Shown: positions 33,243 through 42,953 of the stretch, piece after piece
How positions within the stretch are numbered: position 1 is the stretch's first letter
Layout of the letters: each line of letters begins with the position of its first letter
From: Pseudomonadota bacterium
Lineage (GTDB): Bacteria > Pseudomonadota > Gammaproteobacteria > Acidiferrobacterales > Acidiferrobacteraceae
NCBI GenBank assembly: GCA_021794275.1
Contig: JAJYRD010000073.1
Location: forward strand, 1 to 64,000
Reading direction: 5' to 3'
Length of the DNA: 64,000 nt
The notes under the pieces: model-generated
The model's database searches: none
What the model was told of the DNA's origin: nothing
Seen by the model: the letters and a program-made list of their open reading frames with translations, nothing else
Position numbers and translations under genes: made by a program

Positions 33243-34052
33243 ATGCGTCGCTTCATCGCGTTGGCCCTCTGCCTTTCCTGCACCGCGGCCTGGGCCGCGG
33301 GCCCGTCGAAGGCCTACATCATGATTGCACCGCCACGGCAATCGCAGACCCAGGAGCAGGCGATCTACGGCAGGATCGCGCAATTCCTGGCGCAGGCGAC
33401 CGGCACGCCCATCAAGTTTCGCTATACGAGCAACTGGCTCACCTACATGGAGGAGGTCCGCCGCAACAAAGCCGCCATCTACTTTGACGGGCCGTCCTTC
33501 ATCGGATGGCGCATCGCGCGCTGGCACGACCATGCGGCCGCGGCTCTGAGCGGGCACCTGAAATTCGTGCTGGTGGCAAAAAAGGGAGCGCGCGCGCCCT
33601 CCAAGATGAGCGACCTGATCGGTCGCAGCGTCTGCGCCTTCTCCCCGCCCAATCTCGCGACCTTGACCCTCGACAACGCGTTCACCAATCCCGAACGCCA
33701 GCCCTACATCGTCGTGACCCACAGCTTCCCGGAGATGGCGCGCAACATCATCGACGGGAACTGCGTTGCCGCCCTGGAGCCACTCCCTGTATACAAACAC
33801 CAGAACGCGCAATTCCCGGGTAAGTTGCAAGTGGCCGACGAGATCCCAGGGCTACCCAACCAGGCATTCTCGCTGAGCAATAGAATTCCGCCGGCATTGC
33901 GCCACAAGATCATAACGGCGCTCCTGAGCCCGGCGGGGGGCGCGGCAACGAAACCGTTGCGGGACATGTTCGGACACAAGCAGCTCGTGCGCGTACACGA
34001 CGCCGCCTACCTGCCCTATCGTAAGCTGCTCAAGGCCGTGGCGGGTTTCTAG
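33243..34052 (+). CDS. PhnD/TauT-like periplasmic phosphate/phosphonate-type substrate-binding protein
   Basis: Signal peptide; YIMIAPPRQSQTQEQAIYGRIAQFLAQATGTPIKFRYTSNWLTYMEEVRRNKAAIYFDGPSFIGWR...; no permease or ATPase nearby. Confidence 0.8.
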   Translation: MRRFIALALCLSCTAAWAAGPSKAYIMIAPPRQSQTQEQAIYGRIAQFLAQATGTPIKFRYTSNWLTYMEEVRRNKAAIYFDGPSFIGWRIARWHDHAAAALSGHLKFVLVAKKGARAPSKMSDLIGRSVCAFSPPNLATLTLDNAFTNPERQPYIVVTHSFPEMARNIIDGNCVAALEPLPVYKHQNAQFPGKLQVADEIPGLPNQAFSLSNRIPPALRHKIITALLSPAGGAATKPLRDMFGHKQLVRVHDAAYLPYRKLLKAVAGF

Positions 34053-34064
34053 GCACCCCCGGGC

Positions 34065-34090
34065 GGGAGGCGCGGGACGGCGCGCCTCCC
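34065..34090. terminator. Strong GC hairpin downstream of the substrate-binding protein gene
   Basis: GGGAGGCGCG-GGACGG-CGCGCCTCCC, perfect 10-bp stem 12 nt after the stop; no T-tract, so terminator function is uncertain. Confidence 0.45.
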
Positions 34091-34249
34091 CGGGGACCGA
34101 CCGGATCGGATGAACGGAAAGCCGCCTGCCGCGATAACTTGAGGGGCGCGCACGCCCCGACCCAGGCGGCTGGCCGTGGCATGCCCCGAGCCGCCCCAGA
34201 TCTTGTCGCCCACGACCCGATCCATCACGAAAATTCGGCCGTCTGGCCG

Positions 34250-34640
34250 TCGAATGTCTTCCGGCATGACGCGCACGATTTTCATAGGGCACGCAGCTCG
34301 CAGCATCAGCCAGGAACTCAACCGCGACCCTCTCGTGGACCGTGCGCGCGATGGTCGCCGCTACACAATTTTGCGTCGTATAGCCCGCGACCGTGAACCG
34401 ATCGATCCGTCGTCCCCGAAGCCACGCCCAGAGGTCGGTCCCCGCAAGGTACTTGCCGGAGATTCTTCGACGTAACGATCCCGAGGGCGCAACGCCACAA
34501 CCCCTGCTGCGTTGAGCCGAAACCGCTGTGCCCGAAGACCGGCGCATCGGCCGTGCCGCATGTTGAACCACGACCAGCGCTATCCCGACCGCGCGCGGGA
34601 ATCATGCGGATCCGGGTACTCGATGGGCAGGGCACCCTCC
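34250..34640 (-). pseudogene. Frameshifted isochorismatase-like cysteine hydrolase
   Basis: Fragments in different minus-strand frames: VVQHAA | ADAPVFGHSGFGSTQQG | GKYLAGTDLWAWLRGRRIDRFTVAGYTTQNCVAATIARTVHERVAVEFLADAASCVPYENRA (GYTTQNC and cis-loop-like motifs). Confidence 0.7.
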
Positions 34641-35125
34641 AAATACTCGTTTCGGATCCTGTGCGTTGGCGGCCGCAGGCCTCCTGGACGACCGCCCCGC
34701 GACCACTCTTTGGCTCTCGGGCGCGGCCTTCGCCCGCCGCTACCCCCCGATACATGTCGATCCGCACGCCCTGTATATCCGCGTCCTGTACATCGATGAT
34801 GGGGGTATGTTGACGTCGGCCGGCGCCGCCACAGGGGTCGATTGCTGTCTACGCTTGGCGCGGCGCGCAGGCGGCGACCTATGTCACCCGGCGCCTCGTG
34901 GTCCCCTTCACCGTGCGGGCGGCGAGACCCCATACATCGAGCGCCTCGCCTTGGCGCAGTAATTCCACATGACGACCGATCAGTCCGTCGGGGGTGGTCC
35001 GCCCGTCATGCCGGTTTCGGCGCGACCGCGTCGCTACGCCAACATTTCAAGGCCCTGCTCGGGATTTCACCGCCGACGTTCCGTGAAAGGTTCCGCGGTC
35101 GCTGGGCCCCACCCCACCACGGCCC
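34600..35125 (+). pseudogene. Decayed GlxA/FtrA-type AraC-family transcriptional regulator
   Basis: Plus-strand fragments: AGLLDDRPATTLWLSGAAFARRYPPIHVDPHALYI...DDGGMLTSAGAATGVDCCLRLARR (DJ-1/GATase1-like) and, in another frame, AGFGATASLRQHFKALLGISPPTFRERF (AraC HTH end). The N-terminus and the middle of the HTH are missing. Confidence 0.7.
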
Positions 35126-35144
35126 AACCTCGCCGGGGCCTCTC

Positions 35145-36569
35145 CTAATCGCGTGGCACGCGGTGCGGGATCTGATATTTGTCGAGTAAACGGTAGAGGG
35201 TCACGCGCGAGACACCGAGCGAGCGCGCCGAGCGCGACAGGTTGCCGCCGCTCTTCTCGATCGCATCGCAAATCGCCTCGCGCTCGGCGCGCTCGCGCGC
35301 CTCGGCCAGGGTCTCCTCGACGGGCACGTCGCGGTAGGAGCCGGTATAGTCCAGGCCCAGATCCTCGGGTCCTATCAACTGCCGCTCGCACATCACCATG
35401 GCGCGACGCACCCGATTGATGAGTTCGCGGACGTTTCCTGGCCAGTTGTGCTGGCTCAGGGCGACGAACGCGTCCCGGCTGAAGCCGCGCACCTGCGGGT
35501 TCTTTTCCGCGGCGAACATATCGAACCAGTGGCGCGCGAGGAGCGTGACGTCGCCCTCGCGGGCGCGCAAAGGCGGGACGTCGAGATTCAAGACGTTCAG
35601 GCGATAGTAGAGATCCTCCCGGAACCGCTTTTCGCCAACCGCCTTTTCGATATTCACGTGGGTTGCGGCAATGACGCGGATATCCGCATGCATGGTCTCC
35701 GTGCCGCCCACGCGCTCATAGGTTCCGCCTTGCAAGACCCGCAAGAGGTTCACCTGAAGATCCAGGGAAAGGTCTCCGATCTCGTCGAGAAAGAGCGTGC
35801 CCCCCTCAGCCGCCTCGATGCGCCCGATCTTGCGTTGATGAGCGCCCGTGAAGGCCCCCTTCTCGTGACCGAACAACTCCGACTGAATCAGCTTGTCGGG
35901 CAGCGCCCCGCAGTTCACGGCCACGAACGGACGCGAAGCGCGCGATGAATGGGCGTGAATGGCGAGCGCGCACAGTTCCTTGCCCGTGCCCGTCTCTCCC
36001 TGGATCAGGACCGGGGCGTCGGACTGGCTGATCTTTGCGATCCGCCGGAACGTGGCCTTCATCGCCTGGCTTGTGCCTATGATGTTCTTTTCAAAACGGT
36101 TCTCGGCCGATTGCTGCGGACGCACGCGGCTCAGGTTTGCCATGCCAAGCGCGTGGCCTAGGCTATGCAAAAGACGCGGCACATCGACGGGGACGACATG
36201 GAAATCGAGACAACATTCGCTTATGAGGTGATTCGCCACAGCGCTCTTCAGGAACGCGAGGTCAAGGATCGCGATCCACCGAAACCGACTGTTTCCATAG
36301 CCAAGCAGCGTCTCAGCCTCCGCTATCTCCTTCTCGCTGGCGTCCTGAAGGCACACAATCCCCACTCCCGCCCCCAGACGATCCATGTAGGTCCGCGCGG
36401 CACCCCACGCACCCGCGCGCGTCAGATTCCACCCGTGACCCGTGATGTCGCCCTCCCGGAACGGGAGGGTCTTCGCAGGGCAGTACACGAGCAGCGAACG
36501 TGATTCGCCGCCGAGACCAGCGCGAAATCCAAAACTTTCCGTCTTACGATCCAGCTGGTCCCCCGACAC
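35145..36569 (-). CDS. Sigma54-dependent Fis-family activator, VpsR-like
   Basis: AAA+ domain with GETGTGKE Walker A, GAFTGA sigma54-contact loop and C-terminal Fis-type HTH (GGNLSRSARSLGVSRVTLYRLLDKYQI). The N-terminus is a degenerate receiver-like region. Confidence 0.92.
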   Translation of the reverse strand: MSGDQLDRKTESFGFRAGLGGESRSLLVYCPAKTLPFREGDITGHGWNLTRAGAWGAARTYMDRLGAGVGIVCLQDASEKEIAEAETLLGYGNSRFRWIAILDLAFLKSAVANHLISECCLDFHVVPVDVPRLLHSLGHALGMANLSRVRPQQSAENRFEKNIIGTSQAMKATFRRIAKISQSDAPVLIQGETGTGKELCALAIHAHSSRASRPFVAVNCGALPDKLIQSELFGHEKGAFTGAHQRKIGRIEAAEGGTLFLDEIGDLSLDLQVNLLRVLQGGTYERVGGTETMHADIRVIAATHVNIEKAVGEKRFREDLYYRLNVLNLDVPPLRAREGDVTLLARHWFDMFAAEKNPQVRGFSRDAFVALSQHNWPGNVRELINRVRRAMVMCERQLIGPEDLGLDYTGSYRDVPVEETLAEARERAEREAICDAIEKSGGNLSRSARSLGVSRVTLYRLLDKYQIPHRVPRD

Positions 36570-36608
36570 CCCGCCTACCTCCTCCGTTTTTCTTCCTGTC
36601 TCGCCACG

Positions 36609-37685
36609 CTAGAACATCGTCGGTACGGTCAGGCTGAGATCGATATTGGGCGCGTCCTTCGTAAGCCCCACCCCCAGGTTCGTGACCACCGTCACCCTAC
36701 GACTGTCCGCATAAGACATACCAACGTTCAGGACGGCGGCATTGCCGCTGCTTCCGACGACCGACTGCCAAGCCCCCCCTTGGGGCTTGATCCGGGTCGC
36801 CGCAATAAAGGTCTCGTCCACGGACAGGGTCAAACTCACGCGCCGGTTCAGGGCGAAAGCGGTCCCGCCCCCAAGACTGAAGGAATTCCCGCCCGCCACC
36901 TGCCCTGGCTGGGGAATGTTCGTGCTTGCGATGTTGCTGAAACCCCGCGGCAGGTTGTAGGTGTAGCTCAGACTTCCGAACAGGATCGCGGGGCTCGCCG
37001 GCTTTATGAACGACAAACCCGTGGAGACCGACCACAGGCCGTTGCCCGTCGGTAAGGACTGGGGATAGCTCAAGTTGTTATTTTGGGGTTGCGTGACGAC
37101 CGGGATGCCGTAGGGACTGCGGCCGGTCGGCGCCTTGGCAGTCAGGTTCCATACGGTGGCAGACCCACCCTGACTCCCCGAAAGCTGGTAGTAAAGCGAT
37201 GCGCTCGCATCGCCGATCTCCCCTTTGTTTTGTACATCCTGCTGACTCGCCTGCAGGCTCGAGCTACCCGCGCCGACCGATTCATAGGTACTCTGCCGGG
37301 CAAGATAGGGGACCGTGAGGGACAGCTCAAAGTCGTTGGTCGGCGCGTAGCTTGCCTGGAGCGACAAGGTCTCGATATTACTCTGCACCTTGCTCACGTT
37401 GATTTGGCCCAGAAAGATCGCCCCCAGGGCGAGAAACCCGTTCAAGGTCAGGGAATTGCTATCCGAATAGGCGTAGCTTATGCCCGGCTGGAGGATGAGC
37501 TGCCCGGCCTTGAACAAGGCGTTTTGTTGGCGGTAGACCGCCTGAACACTTTCCTGGGCCTTCGGTTTATGCTGGACGCCGAGCGCGCCCTGGGGCGACG
37601 AGGAGGCCCACACGGGCTGTGCCACGACGAACGCCACGACAAGCCCCCACGAAACGGAACCACTCTTCCGTGCGCGCACGGTCAT
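36609..37685 (-). CDS. FapF-like outer-membrane beta-barrel transporter (functional amyloid export candidate)
   Basis: Signal peptide; short helical segment QESVQAVYRQQNALFKAGQLILQPGISYAYSDSNSLTLNGFLALGAIFLGQINVS, then a beta-rich sequence ending ...DLSLTVPTMF. Same strand and contiguous with Fap-like genes. Confidence 0.65.
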   Translation of the reverse strand: MTVRARKSGSVSWGLVVAFVVAQPVWASSSPQGALGVQHKPKAQESVQAVYRQQNALFKAGQLILQPGISYAYSDSNSLTLNGFLALGAIFLGQINVSKVQSNIETLSLQASYAPTNDFELSLTVPYLARQSTYESVGAGSSSLQASQQDVQNKGEIGDASASLYYQLSGSQGGSATVWNLTAKAPTGRSPYGIPVVTQPQNNNLSYPQSLPTGNGLWSVSTGLSFIKPASPAILFGSLSYTYNLPRGFSNIASTNIPQPGQVAGGNSFSLGGGTAFALNRRVSLTLSVDETFIAATRIKPQGGAWQSVVGSSGNAAVLNVGMSYADSRRVTVVTNLGVGLTKDAPNIDLSLTVPTMF

Positions 37686-37759
37686 TCTCCTTAAGCTGGC
37701 GTGGCGGGGATCGACACCCGGACCGGTGCCCGCCCCCTATTTATAGTTTTGTTATTCTT

Positions 37760-38713
37760 TCACTTATATCTAACAACTCCGCGCCGAGATGCGTGTAATG
37801 CGCCGTGGATCACCGCGGGAGCCAGTATCTCGACGTCCTCCCCGACCACGGACGCAGGCGCCTCGGGGCGCCCGATCTCGCACCCTTCCCCGATCCGGAT
37901 GCCGCCTTCGGCGACGATTGGTCCCCAGATCGCGCAACGCGGGCCTATAACGATGCCGCCTTCGCATACGAGCGCGCCCTCTATGACGCTGCCGGCCCCC
38001 ACCTCGAGGAGCCGACGCGCCTTGATGGATCCACGCCGTTTCGTTCCTGGAACGAGCGTTACCGCTTCGCGAGCCACCGTGTCCGCGTCCGCCACCCCCC
38101 GCGGCAGCGTTCTGCGTACCCCGCGTTGTGCATGGCCCAACAGAATGGTCGGCGCCGTCATCGATGCGAACTCGCATGGCGCGTCGATCTTTATCGTTTT
38201 ATTGGCCGAGGCGCGGCCGAGGATGCGGCAATTGCCTTCCACCTCGAGGTCGGCGTCGGCGTGACACCAACGAATGATCGTGGAATTCCAGTTCAGATGC
38301 AAGGTGTCTGCCGCATAGAGGGCGCGATAGATGCCGTCTTCGCCGGTACGCAAAGACCCTTCGCACGCTACCTCTTTGTGGCAGGCGAGCGACGCCGGCA
38401 AGGCCAGATCGCCGAAGGAGTAACTCATCTTGTTCGCGCACCCCGCCGGCGCCTGCCGCATGGACGCAGGCAACACCAAAAGTGGCTCGCCGTCCACTCG
38501 ATATTCGGCGACCGCGGTTACGGGTTGCGCGACCAGCATAAGATGCGCGCGCAACTTCGCGATCAGGCTCCGGGCGAAATGATCCGGCGCATAGGCGGCC
38601 TCCGATAGCGGCGGGGGCCCGAGGGCATCCCTGCGACGCAGGAAAAGCCCCGCAGTCGGTATGAAAGGAAGGGCAAATACCATAAATGTCGCTGCAATCA
38701 ATAGGGCTAGCAT
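37760..38713 (-). CDS. Polymer-forming (bactofilin-like)/hexapeptide-repeat membrane protein
   Basis: N-terminal TM; C-terminal hexapeptide-like beta-helix pattern (VIEGALVCEGGIVIGPRCAIWGPIVAEGGIRIGEGCEIG). Confidence 0.65.
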   Translation of the reverse strand: MLALLIAATFMVFALPFIPTAGLFLRRRDALGPPPLSEAAYAPDHFARSLIAKLRAHLMLVAQPVTAVAEYRVDGEPLLVLPASMRQAPAGCANKMSYSFGDLALPASLACHKEVACEGSLRTGEDGIYRALYAADTLHLNWNSTIIRWCHADADLEVEGNCRILGRASANKTIKIDAPCEFASMTAPTILLGHAQRGVRRTLPRGVADADTVAREAVTLVPGTKRRGSIKARRLLEVGAGSVIEGALVCEGGIVIGPRCAIWGPIVAEGGIRIGEGCEIGRPEAPASVVGEDVEILAPAVIHGALHASRRGVVRYK

Positions 38714-38722
38714 GGTATATCC

Positions 38723-40066
38723 TCAGGGTCCTACGGGCGCGACTGGATCCGTCGCGCTCTTGCGGTCCCGGTAGCGGGGCGTCTTGTGCCAGCGGACCCG
38801 CCCTGGACGCACGACGTCGCCGAGCGCCCTGAAAAAGCCGGCCGTTGCAGCGTAGGTGGAGACGAAGAAGCCGATAAGGATCAGTGGCACGCCCTTGACC
38901 TTGTCGCGCTCGCCGTCCAGACGCAAGGCCGCAGCGATCTCATAGAAGGCCGCGGCATTGCCGAAGGTGCCGTAGCTCACGACCGCCAGCATGAGCAAAA
39001 GGCCGCTGCCGTTGTCACCGCAGAGCCAGAGGACATACAGCACGAGCCAGCCGAGCAAGAGGATGGGGGCCATGGCGTAGATCCCGAGCAGGAGCGCCCC
39101 GTCGAAGCGCTCTCGCCGTGTCGCATACGGCGACCGCAGAAGCGGCAGCAGATGGCGAAACAATGCCTGATTGTGCCCCTGTGACCATCGGCGCAGCTGG
39201 CGATAGCGGGCATGCCATGACTCCACGACCTCTTCGTAACACTCCGAGCGGTTTTGGTAGGCAACCCTCCAGCCGGCAATGGCAAGCCGATAGGTTATAT
39301 CAGTGTCCTCGGCCAAAGCGTAGGGATTCCAACCTCCAACAGCCTGCAGGGCCGAGACGCGTACGCCCCCCACTGTCCCGCCAAACTGGGGAATCAGACG
39401 CAGGTTCGCGCGCGCCTGTTGGTCCACCTGGTAGCCGCCGGAGCGCTCCAATTCGAGCAGATGCGTAAGGAGATTAGTGTCGCTGTTGTAGGGGACCACG
39501 CGCCCCATGACCCCGCCTACCTCGGGATCGAAGAAGGGTGCCACGAGCTGCTTTACGAGGCCTGGGCCCGGCAGGTAGTCGGCGTCGAAGACCAGCGCGA
39601 TATCGCCCGCTACCAGCGCCGTGGCATCGACCAGGGCTGCGGCCTTGCCCGGCATTGCATCCTTGGCCCTGTGCAGCACCTCGATGCGACCCGGATGGAC
39701 GCGGGCGAAGGCATCAAGGATCTCCGCCGTCCGGTCCACGGAACGATCGTCGACGCAGAGGATCTTCAGGCGTTCGGCCGGATAGTCCACCGCCACCACC
39801 CGCTCGAGGATCTGCTCTATGACCTGCTCCTCGTTGTGGGCGGGAATGATGACCGTCACCGGAGGCCAATCAGCCTGGGTGATATCGAGATAGAGATGGC
39901 GTTGGCGACCAAAGAGACGGTTCACGGTGAAGAAAAGATGGCGGACCGTATAAAAGAGGACCACTGACACGATGACAAGCGCGATCGGCTGCAGGAGCGC
40001 GATCAGGCCCGCATGCGCCTGCCAGGCGCGGGCGGCCAGAGATAGAGCGGCCGCGCCCCTACTCAT
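38723..40066 (-). CDS. Processive family-2 glycosyltransferase (exopolysaccharide synthase)
   Basis: VTVIIPAHNEEQVIEQIL, DDRSVD, FDADYLPGPG, ED, and RQLRRWSQGH (QxxRW); flanking TM helices. Confidence 0.9.
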   Translation of the reverse strand: MSRGAAALSLAARAWQAHAGLIALLQPIALVIVSVVLFYTVRHLFFTVNRLFGRQRHLYLDITQADWPPVTVIIPAHNEEQVIEQILERVVAVDYPAERLKILCVDDRSVDRTAEILDAFARVHPGRIEVLHRAKDAMPGKAAALVDATALVAGDIALVFDADYLPGPGLVKQLVAPFFDPEVGGVMGRVVPYNSDTNLLTHLLELERSGGYQVDQQARANLRLIPQFGGTVGGVRVSALQAVGGWNPYALAEDTDITYRLAIAGWRVAYQNRSECYEEVVESWHARYRQLRRWSQGHNQALFRHLLPLLRSPYATRRERFDGALLLGIYAMAPILLLGWLVLYVLWLCGDNGSGLLLMLAVVSYGTFGNAAAFYEIAAALRLDGERDKVKGVPLILIGFFVSTYAATAGFFRALGDVVRPGRVRWHKTPRYRDRKSATDPVAPVGP

Positions 40067-40868
40067 AACGCGACCTCCAACTCATACCCCAGGAATAGAC
40101 CGCCACAAGACCCATCACGTCCAGCAGAATACCCGCAAGCAAAAATAAGGTCGGTAGGGCTACGAGGCCTAAGCTTCTGACTGCGAAGGCCTGTAGACAA
40201 AACTGGCATGGAAGGGCCACGGCAAGCCATGTAAGCGCAACGAGCGTGAGGGCGATCTTTTTGGTCACGCTGAAATCCAGCGGGTAATAGATGGCCATGA
40301 ACATAAGCGGGGTCACGACCATGAGCGCAAGCCCCATGAGCAGCATGGATTGGATGTAGCCCACGAGGACGTAGGGGAACGGCGTGAGCAAAGGCGTGAA
40401 GGCCGCGGCGCCCACGACAAACACCACGGCCAAGGTAAAGAGCGCGAGCGCAAGAGGGAGATGGCGGCGGCGCAGAAACAGGGCCATGAGCAGATCGACC
40501 ACAAGCAGCGCGGCGCATATCATCCAGGCCTCACGCGTGGGGGATGTGGCGGCGAGGTCGGGGACCGGGATCGCAAGGTTCGCGCGCCAAGGTAGGGCGT
40601 ACGGGACCAGTATGACCTTTACGACAGGCGCCGCCTGGCCGCACCAAAAGGCCTCGATGGCGCCCCACAAGGGCAGAATGATCGGCCGTGCCAGGAGCCC
40701 GACAGCCAGAGCGAATAGTGGGCCCATGAGCAGGGAAGGGCGCCGCCAGCCCTGCTCGCGCGGCATAATGCGCAAGCCCCGGTGGGCGGGAATCAGGCCG
40801 CCGCGCCAACCCTCGATGGGGATCACCCGACGCACGCCGGGGTCCTGGTCAGAAATGGTAGAAGACAC
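40059..40868 (-). CDS. Multi-pass membrane protein of the exopolysaccharide module
   Basis: 269 aa with several hydrophobic segments; 8-bp overlap with the GT2 gene and 20-bp overlap with the upstream barrel gene. Confidence 0.7.
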   Translation of the reverse strand: MSSTISDQDPGVRRVIPIEGWRGGLIPAHRGLRIMPREQGWRRPSLLMGPLFALAVGLLARPIILPLWGAIEAFWCGQAAPVVKVILVPYALPWRANLAIPVPDLAATSPTREAWMICAALLVVDLLMALFLRRRHLPLALALFTLAVVFVVGAAAFTPLLTPFPYVLVGYIQSMLLMGLALMVVTPLMFMAIYYPLDFSVTKKIALTLVALTWLAVALPCQFCLQAFAVRSLGLVALPTLFLLAGILLDVMGLVAVYSWGMSWRSRYE

Positions 40869-41628
40869 CTATGGATCCTCCGGTCTGCCGGTAGTAGGGG
40901 CTTGCGAAACGCTCCGCGGATAGGTCGGTGCCCCAGTGGAGGCCGAGCCATTGCCGCCAGGCGACGGACAGCGTGTGGCTACGGAAACCCACAAGCGCGG
41001 CAAGCGCACCAATTGGGAGATAGGCCTCCGTGCCCCAACCGTAACGAAGCGTCACCTCACTCCATCCGCCGTGGTCGTAAGAAACCGCCACGAAACTCCT
41101 TTGTGCCCGGACTGCGCCCGGGTTGCTGGTCACCCAGGAGTGTCCGGCCATCGCGACCCAATGCGCGGGAAAATAGGCCGTGAGATTGGCCCAGCCGCTG
41201 CGGTCATCGTGACCGTCCCGAAAACGAATGCCGGTGTAACCGGCCGTCGCCACCAAGCGCTTGTCAGCCAGAGCCTTGTAGGAAAGGCTCGTGTCGATGC
41301 GATCCTTAGGCACAACGTTCGAGGTCGTACTCGCGGCCATACTTAGATAACCGTACCAGCGCGGGGCGAAGGTCCGCGTGACGCCAAATACGCCGTAGCT
41401 CTCCTCGTAGCCGAAGATGCGGGCATGGTCGACCTCCCAATCCCATATGGTGTGTGATCCCTCACCGAACACCCCCTTCACATAGAGGCCCTCGAAACGG
41501 CCATAGCCATGGGTCAATTGATAGTACGAGCCGCCTGCCCCCACCCATCCATGACCGAAGGCGACGGACGGGAAAACAACGGCAAGCGCCGCCACGAACG
41601 CCCCGACGCGATATCGCCTCCTTTTCAT
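40849..41628 (-). CDS. YaiO-like outer-membrane beta-barrel protein
   Basis: Signal peptide; GWVGAGGSYYQLTHGYGRFEGLYVKGVFG...; C-terminal GGSIGVFYHF; start at 41628. Confidence 0.75.
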   Translation of the reverse strand: MKRRRYRVGAFVAALAVVFPSVAFGHGWVGAGGSYYQLTHGYGRFEGLYVKGVFGEGSHTIWDWEVDHARIFGYEESYGVFGVTRTFAPRWYGYLSMAASTTSNVVPKDRIDTSLSYKALADKRLVATAGYTGIRFRDGHDDRSGWANLTAYFPAHWVAMAGHSWVTSNPGAVRAQRSFVAVSYDHGGWSEVTLRYGWGTEAYLPIGALAALVGFRSHTLSVAWRQWLGLHWGTDLSAERFASPYYRQTGGSIGVFYHF

Positions 41629-42797
41629 GACGCGGCGACCGGTCGGGCGCGACCCGTGCCGCCGCGCGCCGACGAGGACAGGGCGCGCCCCCGCCAGGTC
41701 TTGGTAAGGACCGATGCAATCCGGCGCCCCGCGGTGCCGTCCCCGAAGGGGGAATGGGTGGGGCGCATCGCCTCCCACCTTTCCGGGGAACGATGGAGAC
41801 GGCCGATCTCCGCCTCTATGCGGCGTGCATCGGCTCCCACCAAGCGCCCTGCGCCACAGCTCACGACCTCGGGCCGCTCGGTCTGTCGGCGCGCGATCAG
41901 AACCGGCACACGCACGCTCGCCGCTTCTTCCTGCAGGCCTCCGGAGTCGGTTACAACCAGCCACGCGTCCCTGAGCGCCCGCAACATGTCAGGATAAGTC
42001 AGCGCGTTGGACAGAGACACGCGTTTGCGGGCGTCCGCCGGCAGGCCCAGCCAGGTCGCCTTGACGGCCGCCGCGACTTCAGGGTTCGGGTGGAGCGGCC
42101 AGAGCACGGTCACGTCAGCGAAGCGCTCCACGACACGCCTCATGGCGCGCCCGATCTCGTTGATCCCCGCCCCCCAATTCTCCCGGCGATGGGCGGTCAC
42201 GACGATGAGGCGCTCGGACGCAGACCTCCACCTGCCAGGTCGCGCCTCCAGCCGGGCGTAACCGAAGAGGGCCGCGTCGACGACGGTATTGCCAGTCAAC
42301 GTGATGGCCTTTAAGGGGACGCCCTCCTTACGCAGGTAAGCCTGGGCAAGCGGTGTGGGTGCGAAATGCCAGGTGGCCATGCGCGTGATGAGTCGGCGGT
42401 TCATCTCCTCCGGAAAGGGCTCGTCCGCGTCGCCGGAGCGCAGACCCGCCTCCACATGCGCGACCGGCACCTTGTGGTAAAAACCGAGCAACGCGCCGAC
42501 GAAGGCGGTGGTGGTATCCCCCTGGACCACCACGACATCGGGGGCCACCTCCATCACAATCGGATCGAGCCGGGCCAAGAGTCGCGCACTCAGCTCGGCA
42601 AGCCCAGATCCGCGCCGGCCGAGACTCACGGTCGCAAACGGCCGCACCTCCAAAAACCGACAGAGCTCCGATATCGCCGCCACATGTTGTCCGCTATGGA
42701 CAAGAAAGACCTCGCAGCCCAACGCCTCGAGGGCATGAACAACGCTGGCCGTCTTGATGATCTCCGGCCGCGTCCCTGTCAATATCAAAATCCGCAT
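41625..42797 (-). CDS. wecB: UDP-N-acetylglucosamine 2-epimerase (non-hydrolysing)
   Basis: MRILILTGTRPEIIKTASVVHAL...HVEAGLRSGD, TAHRRENWG, LVVTDSGGLQEEA; start at 42797. Confidence 0.94.
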   Translation of the reverse strand: MRILILTGTRPEIIKTASVVHALEALGCEVFLVHSGQHVAAISELCRFLEVRPFATVSLGRRGSGLAELSARLLARLDPIVMEVAPDVVVVQGDTTTAFVGALLGFYHKVPVAHVEAGLRSGDADEPFPEEMNRRLITRMATWHFAPTPLAQAYLRKEGVPLKAITLTGNTVVDAALFGYARLEARPGRWRSASERLIVVTAHRRENWGAGINEIGRAMRRVVERFADVTVLWPLHPNPEVAAAVKATWLGLPADARKRVSLSNALTYPDMLRALRDAWLVVTDSGGLQEEAASVRVPVLIARRQTERPEVVSCGAGRLVGADARRIEAEIGRLHRSPERWEAMRPTHSPFGDGTAGRRIASVLTKTWRGRALSSSARGGTGRARPVAAS

Positions 42798-42953
42798 CAG
42801 CTCCCCGTCGTTGGAGGATCGTGGCCACACATCGCCGCACATCCCCACGACCCCCTCCTCCGCTGATCCACAACGCATACGTCTACCCCGAAATGCCCCG
42901 CCACCGTGGCCGGCCACCTCTATGGGTGCGCGGCTATCCACGATCGGCGGATG

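Noticed and set aside
34065-34090. Possible riboswitch or RNA gene at the GC hairpin after the substrate-binding protein
   Set aside because: Simple stem-loop only, flanked by decayed genes; best read as a terminator-like hairpin.
42906-42917. Perfect palindrome GTGGCCGGCCAC upstream of wecB
   Set aside because: A 12-nt GC palindrome is expected by chance at this GC content; no T-tract or partner site to suggest a terminator or operator.
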